Source: Torreya grandis (taxonomy: Eukaryota > Streptophyta > Pinopsida > Cupressales > Taxaceae). From it: a stretch of 64,000 bases of DNA. The notes beneath the pieces were generated by a model. It was not told where the DNA came from, searched no databases, and saw nothing but the letters and a program-made list of their open reading frames with translations. The position numbers and the translations under genes are program-made. Below, piece after piece: positions 10,431-23,886 of this stretch. Numbering within the stretch: the stretch's first letter is position 1; each line of letters opens with the position of its first letter. Location of the stretch: positions 566,501 to 630,500 of the forward strand of contig JARHVA010003165.1 of NCBI GenBank assembly GCA_037957365.1, in the 5' to 3' direction.

Positions 10431-11660
10431 CAACACGTCCCCAAAGATTTTGCAGAGATTGCCGCATTTTTGACCTCTGGATCTTCACCCCAAACTATCA
10501 CAACTAAGGAAAAGAAGCAACTTGCAGTTTGCGTTGCCCCTTTTCAACTCATTGGCGGGGAACTATACAAATTGAGCCATGATGAAGTTATGCGTCAATG
10601 TGTCTTAGAGCACAAACGGGACTCAATACTGCAAGAGGTACATGAGGGGATTGCAAGAGGCCATTGTGTTGGAGACGCTACAACACACAAAGTACGACAA
10701 TCAGGGTTGTGGTGGCCAACTTTATTTCATGACGCAAAAGCGCATGAGAAAACCAAACCATCGAGATGAGATGCCTCTCATTCCCATCCTTGCCCAAGCG
10801 CCATTTGAAAAATGGGCCATTGATTTTGATGGGCCTATTACTCCTGTTGCAAGGCGAACATGCGCAAGATATATTCTGGTTGCCACAGATTCCTTCACCA
10901 AGTGGGCCGAAGCGACGACTACCAAAGATTATACAACTGCCACCATAGCAAGATTTCTCTGAGAATATCATTAGTCGCTATGGATGCCAGCTTAGCTTTA
11001 TTAGCAATCATGGTGTGTACTTTGTCAATGAAACCATTTAGGTCCTGCTAACTGAATATATGGTGGTGCACCATAAAATGACACCTTACCATCCCCAAGC
11101 GAATGGCATCGTAGAGGCATTTAATAAAATATTGGGGATGTGGCTCACAAAAATATGCGACACTGGTTGCAAAGATTGGGATGACCATGTGTCAGCAGTA
11201 TTGTGGGCCTATCACACTATGTACAAGCGTCTGAACAAGGTTACACCATTTCAAATGGTGTTTGGCGCAAAGGTCATTTTACCTATGAAATTCCTATTGC
11301 CCTTATTGCGCATCTCACGTATTTGTCGATTGGATGACCAAGAGTCTTTGAGCACATGCCTAGAAGACTTGGAGCCCTTGGACGAGACATGTGCCCAAGC
11401 ACAGTGGAGCTAGCAGATAGACAAGGTGCGCCAAAAGCTATGGCATAATAAGCACATCAAGCGCAAGGTATTTACAAAAGATGCATTAGTCATGTTATAT
11501 GAATCTAAGTACCCCAATCACCCAGGAAAGCTACAGTTAGGTAGATGGGACCTTATGTCATCCATAGTATGTTAGAGACTGGTGCATGTAAGCTGCACAC
11601 ATTGATAGGTGAAATGCTCCCTAGGAATTTCAACAACATATTGAAGATATACGGTCATTA
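10380..11660 (+). pseudogene. pol: Ty3/gypsy integrase
   Basis: Integrase inserts the cDNA into the chromosome. An N-terminal segment keeps the two His of the HHCC finger (VHEGIARGHC) at about 10640-10675, but the Cys pair is not readable because of a frame change near 10740-10765. The core has the first Asp in AIDFDGPI (near 10815) and the Glu in PQANGIVEAFNK (near 11110). At the second Asp position the sequence reads ISNHG, so Asp is replaced by Asn near 11008. Stops and frame changes lie near 10960 and 11040. The C-terminal part (FGAKVILPMKFLLP, then RWDPYVIHSMLETGACKL) runs to about 11660. RT before integrase is the Ty3/gypsy order. Confidence 0.85.
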
Positions 11661-12084
11661 GGATGGTGCTTGCACCATTAGACACCGACTTCCTAGTCAC
11701 AAGTCGGTTGCTTGGTTTTGACCATAATAAAATTTGGTGCAAGCCAAATCTTTCCTTTTGTTTGTCTCATTTGTGTTGGGTGAATAAGCGTGGCACTTTT
11801 AGGCCTATAGGAAAACTCTTTTGGCGCTTACACGCATGAATCCAGTTGGGTGAGTCGAGCACGGTCACTTTTTAAGTGCCTAAGGCCACACACCTAAGTT
11901 TTTGGGCACATGCAAAGTTTTCTAGGTTCAGAAAGTTGTAAATACTAGTTGCCAAAAGAAAGGCGGACAAGATGTTCATGTGTAAGAAATGAAGAGAAGA
12001 GAATGAAGCGCTGGAGGACCAGCGCAGGGATTTGTATGGGGTAGGGAAGGCTGAAGCAAGAGACATGAAAGCACAATTTGGAAT
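11661..12084 (+). other. Region downstream of gypsy pol, no gene seen
   Basis: This is about 420 bp after integrase with no convincing coding frame and no recognisable LTR. It probably represents the 3' untranslated part of the gypsy element. Near 12085 it changes to F1 internal sequence. Confidence 0.35.
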
Positions 12085-13963
12085 GCATTCTATCTTTCTA
12101 TCTTTTGATAGCGACTTTCACTCCTTGTGTGCAATTTGGAATGCACTCTCCTCATCACTTTTGGGCTGATGTTCTACTCTTCCTTCTTGTGGCGGCTTCC
12201 TTGAATTTTACTCAATAAATATTGCACCTTTGTCACCAATTTCAGGCAAATTTCAGCTTACTCCTCTTGGAAACTCTTCTTTACTGTGTGCAAACAACAT
12301 GCGTCCTTTTCAGTTTCACGTTGAATTCTCTCTACTCTTCGCACATCATTAGATGCCTTCTATGGTGTTTCATCCATAGGCTCCTCATTTTCCTTTGGGG
12401 AAAGATTATTTTTCTCCCTTTCTATCCATTGTGTGCCGCGATATCCATTTTATGAAGCATCTCTCTTGATTGTTGTTTCCACTAAAAAATCCTCAACTTC
12501 ATGGAAATCCAAAGTTCACATCTTTTCCTTCTCATGTATATCCTCAAAAAGAACACTTGTGCTCCCCTCAAGTTCTCATTTCGACACCTTTCTCTGTGCA
12601 GGTAGCTCTTACACCTTGATCACCTTCCTGCAATATTACCAGTACATGTGGAATGATATCTACCTTGTCTTCATTCATTGCGCATTGTTACAACTGGGCC
12701 TCGATTTGGTTTTGTACGTTTGTTGTTACTTTTGCGCAACAACCTTATTCACCTTTGCTGCTTACGCATCCTCTTTGTGTAGCTTCCTCCTCAATGCCTT
12801 CGCTCATCGATGTTATCTCTCGTGCAGGCATTGGCTACCACTCTTCCACCTTTTCACAGGGTCTTCCATCATCTTGTAGGGTTCTGTCTGACCTTTATGA
12901 TTTCCCATGTCGGCTCCTTCTGTGTGTTGCCCTTCATGGAAACCCCTTCCTCTTCGCTTTGTCTGTGAGGCTTTATAGATTAATTCATGTGGTTCTCTAG
13001 TCTTCTCCATTTGAGCTGGGCTTGTGTCTACCCTTTTTAATTCAGTAATTTTGATATCATTTATTTTAATCTTTTCACCCTTTTCTTTTCCTTCCATCTC
13101 CTTCTCTCTTGGAGATCTCTCTAGTCCTTTGTTGTGTTACCACATAGCCTTTTCTATGCATACTCCAACTTCATGGAGTCATCTACACCCTTCAGTGTGA
13201 AATTGCACTCGATATCCAAGGCCCGCTCCATCATTTTTTAGGGCCTTCCTTCCAGAGAACATTTGTGCTTCAGCATTAGGTCGATTCTCTGTGCACCTCA
13301 GAATCTTTGTGGGATAATCTCTCCTACGGGTCTCTCCCCGCCTCTTTGTTGGATTACGTCTCGTCTTGTATTTCTGCTTAGCCATCTTCTTTGCTTCTTG
13401 TTTAGTACCATCTTTGATCGATGGAGAATAACTTTCCTCCCTACCACCTACCTAATACTTCGATTGGAAGATGCTCTTTCTTCCTACGCACTTGATTGCT
13501 TCACATTTGGCAATTTGTCAGCACTTATATAACTCAGATGTTTGTGGGTTACTCTAGACCTCGCATTACACACTACATAGTGTTGTGCTTCTTAGTTACT
13601 ATCCGATGTAGGCTCTTGGGCTTGTGAACCATTGCTGTGAAGCATCCCTCTGTGACGCTAAGTAACTCCTCTTTACCAAGTTTTTATGCCTTCACTTTAT
13701 TTTCCACTTTCGCTTTCAACTCACCTCACGATGGAGAATGATTTCCTGCTAGCTGCCTCATTTTTGGCGGTCTACTAGCCTTCTTGTGCTTCTTGTGTCA
13801 CCCATATTTGTTCTCTACCCACTTTCTCATGGTGGAGAACAACACTTTGCAAGCTACGTTATGTTCGAAAAATTGCTAACCTTCATTCTGCTAGCTCACA
13901 TCTCACATGTCAACCCTTTCTTCTTACTTTTCACAAGGTTCGAAACCTTGCTCTTATACTATT
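12085..13963 (-). repeat. F1 internal region, variant 1
   Basis: This matches the internal regions at 15383, 19000, 23300, 45000 and 48800. On the minus strand a decayed frame is recognisable in pieces, for example 12813-13097 (QMEKTREPHELIYKASQ) and 13179-13385. The recurring junction GCCAAGT(A)GAGGCCCAG lies near 12700. It ends with the PBS complement at about 13951-13962, before the LTR. Plus-strand open frames here come from pyrimidine-rich composition and are not genes. Confidence 0.6.
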
Positions 13964-15382
13964 TGGTGGAGCTGCAATTTGAAGTCCCAGTAATGCCTTA
14001 CACAACACAATCAAGTGATATTCTCTCTCAATCTCTCTTTATCACTTGTAGAGTAGATAGAAAAATCATGGATTGTATGAATAAACATGGTGTTACAAGT
14101 TATTAGTAGCTTCTCAGCTTTACAAGGATCTCTTTGTCTCTCTCCCTCTCTATATCCAGTTCTCTGATCTGAATTTATTCCTCTCTATGGTGTGCTTTCG
14201 CTACAACAATCAACTACTCTTACCTTAGCCTTTGAGTGACCTTTTATAGCTTCTCACTCCTGGTTGTCGTGTTCTCCATGCATTGACTGCCAACTGTAAT
14301 TAACGAGGTACTGTACAAATCTCTATCGTATATGTGCAATTTTGCAAACTTTTCTAAATGTAGTATAGCCTTTTACGGATCTTGTACCCTCATAAATCAA
14401 ATTTCTATCAAAATAAATCGATGTTCTTTAGATCTTGTCAGCTTTTATCCATTGTGTGTTGTGTCATTCATGCAGCCAACAAAGCGCAGTCAAATGGTTA
14501 GGTGTAGGTCCACATGTTTGGCGATTCTGTCGGCGTTCGCTTCCTCAAGTTTTGTATTCAACCCTTTGTGCCTCATTTATTTGTGGTTTTGTTTGGCTAC
14601 CATTGTCATGCAACCTTGATGTCTATGTGTTTGTGCTCAGACCTTCTCCTTATCTTACCCTCCAAGAACCTTTCTCTCCATAGGTTCATTCATTCCTCTA
14701 TGCACTTATGTGCAAGTTTCACAATCTCGTTGTGCGCTACAAACTATATATGCTTCCTTTGCAAGCTCATTCGTGCCTTGTCTGCACAAACCTAAACTTA
14801 GTTATGTTCACAACCTTCCTTTTCCTCGTGTTGCACAATCTTTGTGAACAAATTGCTTCTATGCCACCACACTCTTCCACACTCTTGCGCCTTAGCAAGT
14901 CTTATATTTTACTTGTTACCACACAAATATTTTCTTATGCGCCTTCTTGTTTGTTCTTTGGCACGCTCCTCCTTCGAGTGTGCATCATGCTGTAGCCAAA
15001 ATTCTGTAACTTGTTATTCTGTCAACCTCAACGAAACTCCAAGCTATTATCTTCCCATGCAAGTGTACTCTTACACAGTCTTTAAAGCCTTCAAAAATGT
15101 TATGCCCTGCAACTGCGTAGTGGAAAAGGTTGATTTATTTTAAGACTTTTTGACCTCTTTTTGTGGTGATCCCAGTTTGCCAATTCACGTAGGATGCTCA
15201 TACATTAGACTTCCGAGTAATCAAAATATATGTTCGCACTTAAAAGCAGGGTATGAGTGATAAATCCACTCTTTTGGTTGGTTACCAAGGCCATCGTGTT
15301 CCATTCCGCCTTTTAGGTTGTCTAAGCAAGCTTGCTCTACACTTCCTCCTTTTGCAGAGCCTTCTCAGGGTATAAACCGTCA
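13964..15382 (-). repeat. F1 LTR, copy b (full length)
   Basis: 1419 bp beginning TGGTGGAGCTGC after the PBS-like site and ending ...ACCGTCA before the pyrimidine tract. The minus-strand TATA site (TATAAAAGG) is kept near 14248. It aligns with copies a, d, e and f along its whole length. Confidence 0.7.
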
Positions 15383-17525
15383 ACCTTGTCAAGATATCTC
15401 TCCTTGTCTCCTCCATGTTCTTGTGGTGCCTTATGTGCATTTACAATGATATTGCCATCAATCGTTTCTCTTGGTTAGGTTTAGGTTGAGAACGTCCTGC
15501 CTTTCTATCTTTTGTTAGTGACTTTCTTTCCTTATGTGTAGTTTGGAATGCTCTCAGCTCATTAACTTTGGGCTGATCTTCTGCTCTTGCTTCCTTTAGT
15601 AGATTCCTTGAATTATGTGCAATAAATATTGAGCCTTTCTCATTTGTTTTAGGTTGATTTCGACTTATGCCTCTTAGCAACTGCTCTATGTTGTGCATAA
15701 ACAACGTTGTATCTTTGTCAGCTGTGCGCTGACTTCTTTTTATTCTTTGTGCATCCTCGGATGCCTTTTGTGGAGTTCAATCCGCAGTGTCCTCATCTTC
15801 CTTTGCCTTTGGGGCAAAAGGATCTTCTTCTACCTTTTTGCCCATGGCGCACTATTGCATATGGACATTTTCTCCAACTTTCCTCTTGATTGTTGCTACT
15901 GCACAACAATCCTCCACTTCATGGGAATCTAGGGTTCCCATGTTTTCCTTCATCTCTTGTGTATCCTGAATGTTGTGCTCTCCTCAAGGTCTCTCTTTTG
16001 CCCTCTTGTCTCTTTGTAGGCTGCTCCCACACCTCACACACCTTCTTGTGCTTTTGTTATGCCTTGTGGAATATCCAACTTGCTTTCACCATTGCACCCT
16101 ATTACAACTCAGCTTCTACTTGGCATTGTACATTTGTTGTTACTTTTACGCCTTAACCTTATTCACCTCTGCTACTTAAGCATCTTCCTTGTGCAATCTC
16201 CTCAATGCGTTTTCTCATTGGCATCTTTCCTATAGGTTTTGGCTACCGCTCTTCCACCTTTTCATGTGGATCTTCCATCATCTCGCGGGACTCTTTTTGA
16301 CCTCTGTTTTATTTCCATTATGGATCCTCTCGTGCATTGCCCTTCATGGCAACTCTTTCCTCTTCACTTTGGTGGTGAGGTTTTACAAAGTCCTTCCTTC
16401 GGCTCTCGAGTCTTCTCCTCCATTTGAGTTGGCCTTCTGGATGCTTTGCTTGGTTCAGTAGTTTGGAAACCATCTATTCCCAATTCTAAACCCTCTTCTT
16501 GCCCTTCCATCTTCTTCTCTTTTGGAGATCTCTCCATTCGTCTGCAACGTTACCACAAAGCCTTCTTTGTACATACTCAACCTTCATGGAGTCCTGTACA
16601 CCCTTAATACCTTCATGGAGTAGTCTACATCCTTCCTGGTGCAAAATAGTGCTTGACATCCAAAAGCCACTCCATTATTTCTTTGGGGCCTTCTCTTGCG
16701 GAGAACATTTGTGCTTCACCTAAAGGTTGACTCTCCGTGTGCCAAAAAAATTATGTGGGCTCTTCTCTCCCATGGGTATCTGCCTACTTCTTTGTGGGAT
16801 CCTTCCTCTCATCAACTCTTCTCTCTGCCTTTGTTGTCTTTTCATACAACTCTCGAAACATGGAGGTTATCTCCATCATCTTCAAGGTCTTCGACTTTGG
16901 GTTATGTCTCGTCTTGGCTATCTGTTGAGCCATCTTCTTTGCTTCTTTTTTTATACCCATCTTTCCCTGATGGAGAACAACTTTCCTACTTTGCACCTTC
17001 TACCCAATACTTTGATGGGAAGATGCCATATCTCCCTGTGCACTTGACTGCCTCATGTTTCGTGATTTATCATTGCTTCTATAACTTGGATGTTTGTTGG
17101 TTACTCTATATATCCACATTATACGTCACCTACTACTGTGCTCTTTAATCTCAATCCTACATAGGCGCTTTAGACTTGTGAACCATTGCTGCCAAGCCTC
17201 ACTTTGTGATCCTACACAACTTGTTCTCTTTATCGAGTTTTTTCTTTCGCTTTGCTTTCCATTCTTTCACTCTCAACCCTCCTTCCCACAGTGGATAACG
17301 ATGTTCTAGTAGGTCCCTCACATTCAGAGGTTTGCTAGCCTTCTGTTTCTCGTGTCAAACCTCTTTGCTCTATACCCACCTTCTCACGTTAGATAACAAC
17401 ACTATGCTAGCTACCTCACATTCAATGGTCTGCTAGCCTTTATTGCATTGTTTCATATCTCACTTGTAGGCTCAACCTTTTCTCTATGCATTTCACAGGG
17501 TTTGAAACCTTGCTCTGATACTAGC
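15383..17525 (-). repeat. F1 internal region, variant 1, between two LTRs
   Basis: About 2.1 kb flanked by F1 LTRs on both sides, so LTR b + this + LTR c could be one element. The hairpin minisatellite block found after other LTRs is missing here. The minus strand carries decayed frames at 15441-15704 (RGISRNQPKTNEKGSIF) and 16784-16996 (MAQQIAKTRHNPKSKTLKMM). The PBS complement is at 17513-17524. Confidence 0.6.
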
Positions 17526-17838
17526 TGGTGTAGGTAAGATTGGAGGTCCTAGTGAAAGGATGCCTTATACCATGAAATTGAGTGATATTTTCAGCTAATT
17601 GCTCTTCAACACTTGCACAACGGATACAAAAATCATAGTTGGTATTAATAAACACTGGGTTATAAGATATTAGAGGTCTATAAGGTTTACAAGGAGCTCT
17701 TTGGATCTCTCTATCTGTATCCAGTCTTCAAATTTGGATCTAATACTCTATAGGTTCCCTTCTCGCTGATAGGCTTCCTAAACAAGCATGCTGTATGCTT
17801 CTTCCTTTTGTAGACCCTCCTCGGGCCATAAAATGTCA
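17526..17838 (-). repeat. F1 LTR, copy c (1.1-kb internal deletion)
   Basis: Both LTR edges are present (TGGTGTAGG... and ...AAATGTCA), but only 313 bp remain. The U5/R side up to about 17755 is joined directly to the last about 80 bp of U3. The missing part is about 1.1 kb compared with copies b and d. Confidence 0.65.
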
Positions 17839-20800
17839 ACCTCCTAACTCTGATGTCTTTTCTTTTCTCTTTCACTCCTTCCTCTTATTCTCTTATCCCT
17901 GGTGGATCTGTGTTCACCTTTGACTCTTCTTGGGCCTATGACCGTCTCTTTCTTTCTGCGTCTGCTAAGAGTTTTCAACACTTCTCTTGTACACTTGACA
18001 TTTCTTGTTTTTTGTATACTCCTCTTCTTTTGTGGGTCTACACCCACATTTGTCTTCCCTAGTGGGTCTAGGTCCACCCTTGTCTCCTATTGTGAGTCTA
18101 CGCCAAGCTTTTTCTATCTAGCTGCACTTAAAATTCCTTATTCCTTTTGCCTTCTTTCACTTGTGTGCCTTTAGCTTTTCATCTACAATGCACAATTCCT
18201 TCATTCTTCTGTCAGTCGCGGCAAGTAGGCATTCTTACATTGTATTCTTACATGTGTCTCTCATGGGCTAAGTTCGATGATATTCCCGTTGCATTCTCTT
18301 CTCTTCCTCCGCTTGATGTTAATGGCATTTCCAACTCTATGGGGTTTAAAACCTCCCATCTTTCTCTTCATCTTGTCCTCCATGCACTCACGTCGTCTTG
18401 TGCATCCCTGGACTAATATAACAATCAACATTTTCTCCCTTGTGGATCTAGTTTTGCCTCCAAATCTTTTTGTGGGTCTGCACCTACCTCTTTCTGTTTG
18501 CCTTTGCCAAGTGTTTTGAATACTTATTCTCTTGTGCACTTCACATTTCTTGTTTTCTACTCATCCCTTCTTTTCTCTTGTGGGTCTACACCCACCTTTG
18601 TCTCCTCTTGTGAGTCTACACCTGCCCTTGTCTCCTCTTGTATGTCTATGCCAACCTTTATCTGTACACCTCTACAAAAGGTCGTTATACCTTTTGCCTT
18701 CTCCACTCGTGCTCCTCTAGCTTTTCCATTACTATGTGCATACCCTTCTTTTTTCTATTGGTTGTGGGGAGTAGGTATACTTGCATGTTATTCTTCCATG
18801 TGTCTCTCACAGGGAATGTCTCCTCAGAAATCCTGCTCCATCCTCTTCTTCCTCCACTTGATGTCATTAATGGCACTCCCAGCTTTATGGCTTCTATCAA
18901 CTCCCATCTCTCTCCCCATCTCTTTCTTCATGTTCTTCCACTGCCTTCTGCATGTGTGGACTAATATTACCATCAGTCGCTTCTCCTAGTTAGCTTTAGG
19001 TTGATGGCTTCCTTCCTTGCTATCTTTTAGTAGTGACTTTCCCTCATGCATAGTTTGAAATGCACTCTCCTCATCAGCTTTGGGCTAATGTTTTGCTCTT
19101 CCTTACTCTAGCAGCTTCCTTGCATTTTGTGCAATAAAGTTTGCGCCTTCATTGTTAGTTTTGTGTTGATTTGGACTTACTACTTTGGACAACTTCTTTG
19201 TGTTGTGTGCTATTAATGTTGTGTCCTTTTTAGTTGCACACTGAGTTATTCTGTTCTTTGTGCATGCTAAGATGCCTTTTTTGGAGTTTCATCCATAGGC
19301 TCCTTTTTTTCCTTTGGGCCAAGAGGTTATTTTTCTCTCTTTCTGTCCATCATGAATAGTTGCATATGGACATTTGCTAGCGTTCCTCTTGATTGCTATT
19401 GTTGCACAACAATTCTTTGCTTCATGGAAATCTAGTGTTTCCATCTTTTCCTTCGCATTCTATGTATGTTCAACATTGTGCACAAAAATACTTGTTCTCT
19501 CCTCAGTGTCTTCTCTTCTACACCCCTGTCTTTGTACAGGCTACTCCCACACCTTGAGTACCTTTCTAGGCTTTTGCTTGTCCCTGTGGAATGGTATCCA
19601 CCTTGCCTTCACCCATTGCACTCTCTTGCAACTAGGCCTCTACTTGGCTTTGTACATTTGTTGTTACTATTGTGCATTAACTTTATTCATTTCTACTACA
19701 TACACATCTTCCTTGGGAAACCTCCTCAACGCCTTCCCTCATTGGCATTGTCTCTCCTGTAGGCACTGGCTGCCGCTCTTCCACCTTTTCATGTGGCTCT
19801 CTTCCATAATCTCGCGAGGCTCTTTTTGACCTTTACATTGTTTCCATGTTGGATCCTCCCACATGTTGCCTTTAGCGACAACCCTTTCCTCTTTGCTATG
19901 GCGACATGGCGTAACATGTTACCTTTAGTGGTTGTCGAGTCTTCTCCTCTATTTGACCCAGCCTTCTAGATGCACTAGTCAGTTGAATAGTTTGGAAACC
20001 ATGTGTTCCCAATTCTGCACCCTCTTCTCACCCTTCTATCTCCTTTAGTCTTGTAGATCTCTCTAGTGTTCTTGTGTTACCACACAGCGTTCTCCACTGA
20101 TAATCCACATTAGCTTTCTTTGCTCATAATCCACCTTAGCCTTCTTTGCTCATAATCCACCTTCATGGAGCCCTCGACACCCTTAGCACATTGATGGATT
20201 AGTCTACACCCTTTAGTGTGAAATAGCGCTCGACGTCCAAGACCCTCTCCATTATTTCCTCAGGGCCTCTTCCGGAGAGCATTTATGCTTCAACTTCAAC
20301 CTTGACCCAATCACTGATTGTTGATGTTCCAATGAATTGATATCACTGGAGCTCCCTTCTATTTCTTTCCTTCTTTGAGTGTGCCTCAAATGTGATCTTC
20401 TCTCCTACGGGTCTCTCCCTGCTTCTTTGTGGGATCCTTTCTCCCAACAACTCTTCTCTCTAACTGTGTTGTCCTTTCCTGCAGCTCTTGTAATTCCTTT
20501 ATCTTGTGCAAGCTCTGTGTCTCTGGGTCATGTCTTGTCTTGGCTTTCTATTGAGCCATGTTATTTGGTTCTTTTTCTATACCCATCTTTGCTTGATGGA
20601 GGACAACTTTCCTCCCTTGCACATTCTAAACAATACTTTAATTGGAAGATGCTCTTTCTTTCTACACACTTGACTGCCTCACATTTGGTGATCTATTTGC
20701 GCTTCTATAACTCAGATGATTGTGGGTTATTCCAGACCTCACATTACATGCCACCTATTGTTGCACTCCTTTGGCACAATTCTACGTAGGTACTCTAGAC

Positions 20801-21152
20801 TTGTTAACCATTGCCGTGAAGCCTCCCTCCATTATCTTACACATCTCGTATTTTTTATCATTTTTTGGCCTTAACTTTTATTTCTACTCATTCTTTTTCA
20901 ATCCACCTTCTCATGGTGGAGAACGATGCTCTGCTAGATGGCTCACATTCCGTGGTCTGCTAGCTTCCTTCTACTACCTGTGTCACCTGTCTTTACTCTC
21001 TACCCAGCGTCTAGCGGTGGAGAACAACACTCTACTAGTTGCGTCATGTTCGATGGTCTTCTAGCCTTCTTCCATTGGCTCACATCCCACTTGCAAGCTC
21101 AACCCTTTCTCTTTGCATTTCAAAAGGTTCAAAACCTTGCTTCAATACTAGT
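17839..21152 (-). repeat. F1 internal region, long form with tandem duplication
   Basis: This region has two successive copies of the first about 560 bp (17840-18420 and 18440-18990), joined at TTCTCCCTTGTGGATC. Both include minisatellite units (GTGGGTCTACACCCAC types). The rest matches other variant 1 internals, with pieces of the minus-strand frame. The same duplication joint occurs at 44215. Confidence 0.6.
20101..20166. repeat. 26-bp tandem repeat, about 2.5 copies
   Basis: TAATCCACMTTAGC... repeats with a 26-bp period starting at 20101, 20127 and 20153. It lies inside the F1 internal region and is not present in the other F1 copies, so it arose locally. Confidence 0.7.
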
Positions 21153-22586
21153 TGGTGTAGCGATGATTAGAGGTCCCAGTGAAGGGATGCCTTACACCAT
21201 GTAATCGAGTGATATTTTCACCCAATCGCTCTTCAACAATTGCACAACGGATATAAAACTCATGGTTCGTATTAATAGACATGGGGTTAAAAGATATTAG
21301 TGCCTTAGTTTTATAATGAGTTCTTTGGATCTTTCTCTATATCTAGTCTTCAAACTTGGATCTATTCCTCTATATGGCATCCTTAGACTTCGAGCAATCA
21401 GTAACTCCAACCTGTGCCTTTTTGTCATCTTTTATAGCCTTCCAGTTCTGGTTATTATCATGTTCTCTACGCATTGACTTCCAATTGTAATTAATGAGGT
21501 ACTACACAAATCGCTGTAGTATATGTGTAATTTAGTTGTTTTTTAAAATGTAGTATAGCCTTTTACGATTCTTTTGCTACATAAATTGGATATCTTTCAG
21601 AAGAAATTGGCATTCCTTAGATCTTGTTGACTTTTTACGTCATGTTGTCAAGTCATTCAGGCAACTAGCTCAACCCAATCAAATGGCTAATTGTAGGTCC
21701 ACGTGGTTGGCTATTTTTTTGGCATCTACTTTCTTAGGTTTTGCATTAAACACTTTGTGCTGAATTTCTTTGTGTGGTATTTCTTGGCTGCTGTTGTCAT
21801 GCGCCTTTGATATATGCGTGTTCGTTCTCAGAGCTTATGCATTTCTTGCACTTTGGTTGTGTTTCTCTTTGTAGGTTCATTTGTTCCTCCATGTAATTCT
21901 GTGTAGGTTTTTTGATCTTGTTATGCACGCTAACGATATATTCTTCCTTCACAAACTCATTTGTGCCTTGTTTACGTAAACCCAAACTTGGTTCTGGTTG
22001 CAACCTTCATTTTCCATGTGTTGCAAAACATCTATGAACAACTTTCTTTTATGCCACTGCAGTCTTGTGTCTTAGCAAGTTTTCTATCTTTTTGCACTCT
22101 ACCGTGCAAATATTTACTTTTGTGCCCTACTCTTCGTTCTTTGGTGCATCTCTTCTTCTGCACATGGTTCCCTTCTTCATGCGCGTTTCATGCCTTAGCT
22201 AAAATTATGTAATTCATTGTTCTGCCAATCTTCTTAAAACTCCAAGCCATCTTCCTCCCATGCAAGTGTACTCTTGCGTAGTCTTGAAAGCCTTTAAAAC
22301 TGTTGCGTTGTATAAATTCACATTGATAAATTTGGATTTATTTTTCAACTGATTGACTCTCTGTTTGGGTGATGCAAGGTTTCCAATTCCCCTGGGATTC
22401 TCATACATCAGACTTCCCAGGGAATTAAAATATATGTTCCCACTTACAAGTAGGCTATGTGTGATAAATCCAGTCTTTTGGCTGATAGACATGACCGCGT
22501 TGTTCCCTTCCTTTTTATAGGTTTCCTAAGCAAGCTTGCTCTATGCTTCCTCCTTTTCTAGACCTTTCTCGAGCCATAAACTATCA
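21153..22586 (-). repeat. F1 LTR, copy d (full length)
   Basis: 1434 bp from TGGTGTAGC to ...AACTATCA. The PBS-like site (TTCAATACTA, complement) precedes it at 21141-21150, and the pyrimidine tract follows. The minus-strand TATA site is near 21430. This is the clearest copy for defining the family. Confidence 0.75.
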
Positions 22587-22790
22587 ACCTTATCCTAGCT
22601 TTGATATTGTCTCTCCTCCACTTCACTACTCGTCTTCCTCTTCTTCTCTTTTCCTTGGTGGATCTTCGTCCACTTCTGACTCTTCTTGTGGGTCTATGCC
22701 CACTTATTTCTGCCTGCCTCCACTAAGTGTTTTCAAAACTTATTATTTTGTGTGCCTCACATTTATTGTTTTTCGCACACTTGTTCTTTT

Positions 22791-22916
22791 CTCTTATGGG
22801 TCTATGCCCATCTATGTTGCTTATTATGGGTCTATGCCCACACTTCTCTCTTTCTCTTATGGGTCTATGCCCATCTATGTTGCTTATTATGGGTCTATGC
22901 CCACACTTCTCTCCTT
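22791..22916. repeat. 63-bp duplication of a hairpin minisatellite
   Basis: Two nearly identical 63-bp units start at 22791 and 22854. Each contains two copies of GGGTCTATGCCCA, whose ends pair (GGG/CCC and beyond). Related 30-33 bp units occur at 18010-18110, 18580-18665, 42590-42785, 43800-43905, 44360-44450, 48390-48475 and 56070-56150. Confidence 0.75.
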
Positions 22917-23886
22917 TTGTGGGTTTATTCCCACTTTTGTATGTCCACTTCCGCTAAAAGGTCCTTGTACCTTTTGCCTTCAACATTTGCACCTCAAGCT
23001 TTTTCTCAGCTATGCACATTTCCTTCTTTCTTATGTCATTCACGGCAAGTAGGCATAATTGCGTGTTATTCTTCCATGTGTTTCTCATAGGGCATGTGTG
23101 TGTAGTACTCCTCTAGCAACCTGTCTTCTTCCACTTGGATGTCATTAATGGCATTTCGAGCTCTATGGGATTTAGGGACTCCCATCTTTTTCCTCGTCTC
23201 CTTGTCCTTATACTCACGTTGCTTTCTATGCGTCTGGACAGATATAGACATCACTTGCCTCTGTTGGTTAGCTTTAGGCTGACAACTTCTTGTCTTGTTA
23301 TCTTCTAGAAGTGAATTTCCCTCGTCGTGTGCAATTTGGAATGCACTCTCCTTATTGGCTTTGGGCTGATATTGTGTTCTTCCTTCCTTTGGAAGCTTCC
23401 TTAAATTTTAACAATAAATATTTCTCCTTCCTCATCAGTTTTGTATTCCTCTTTGCAAATCCTATGTGTCATGCACAAATAATGTTGCATCATTCTCTGT
23501 TATGGGCTGACTTCTCTCTTGCTTTTCACACATTCTCGGATGCCTTCTATGGAGTTTCATCCATAGGTTCCTCCTCCTTTTGCCTTCAGGGCTAAAGGTT
23601 CCCTTTTCCCTTTTTTATCCATTGCACAGTATTGCATAGGGACATTTACTCTAATGTCCCTCTTGATTGTGGTTGTTGCACAATAATCATCCATGTCATT
23701 AGATTCTAGGGTTCCCATTTTTTTTTTGTCCCCTGTGTTTCCTCTACTCTGTGCACAATGACACTTGTGCTCTCCTTAAGGTCTCTCTTCTGCACCTTTA
23801 TCTCTGTGTAGCGTGCTCCCACACCTTGCTTCCACACCTTGCTCGCCTTGCTACGATTCTGTTGGCTTTGGTAGAATGGTATCCAC

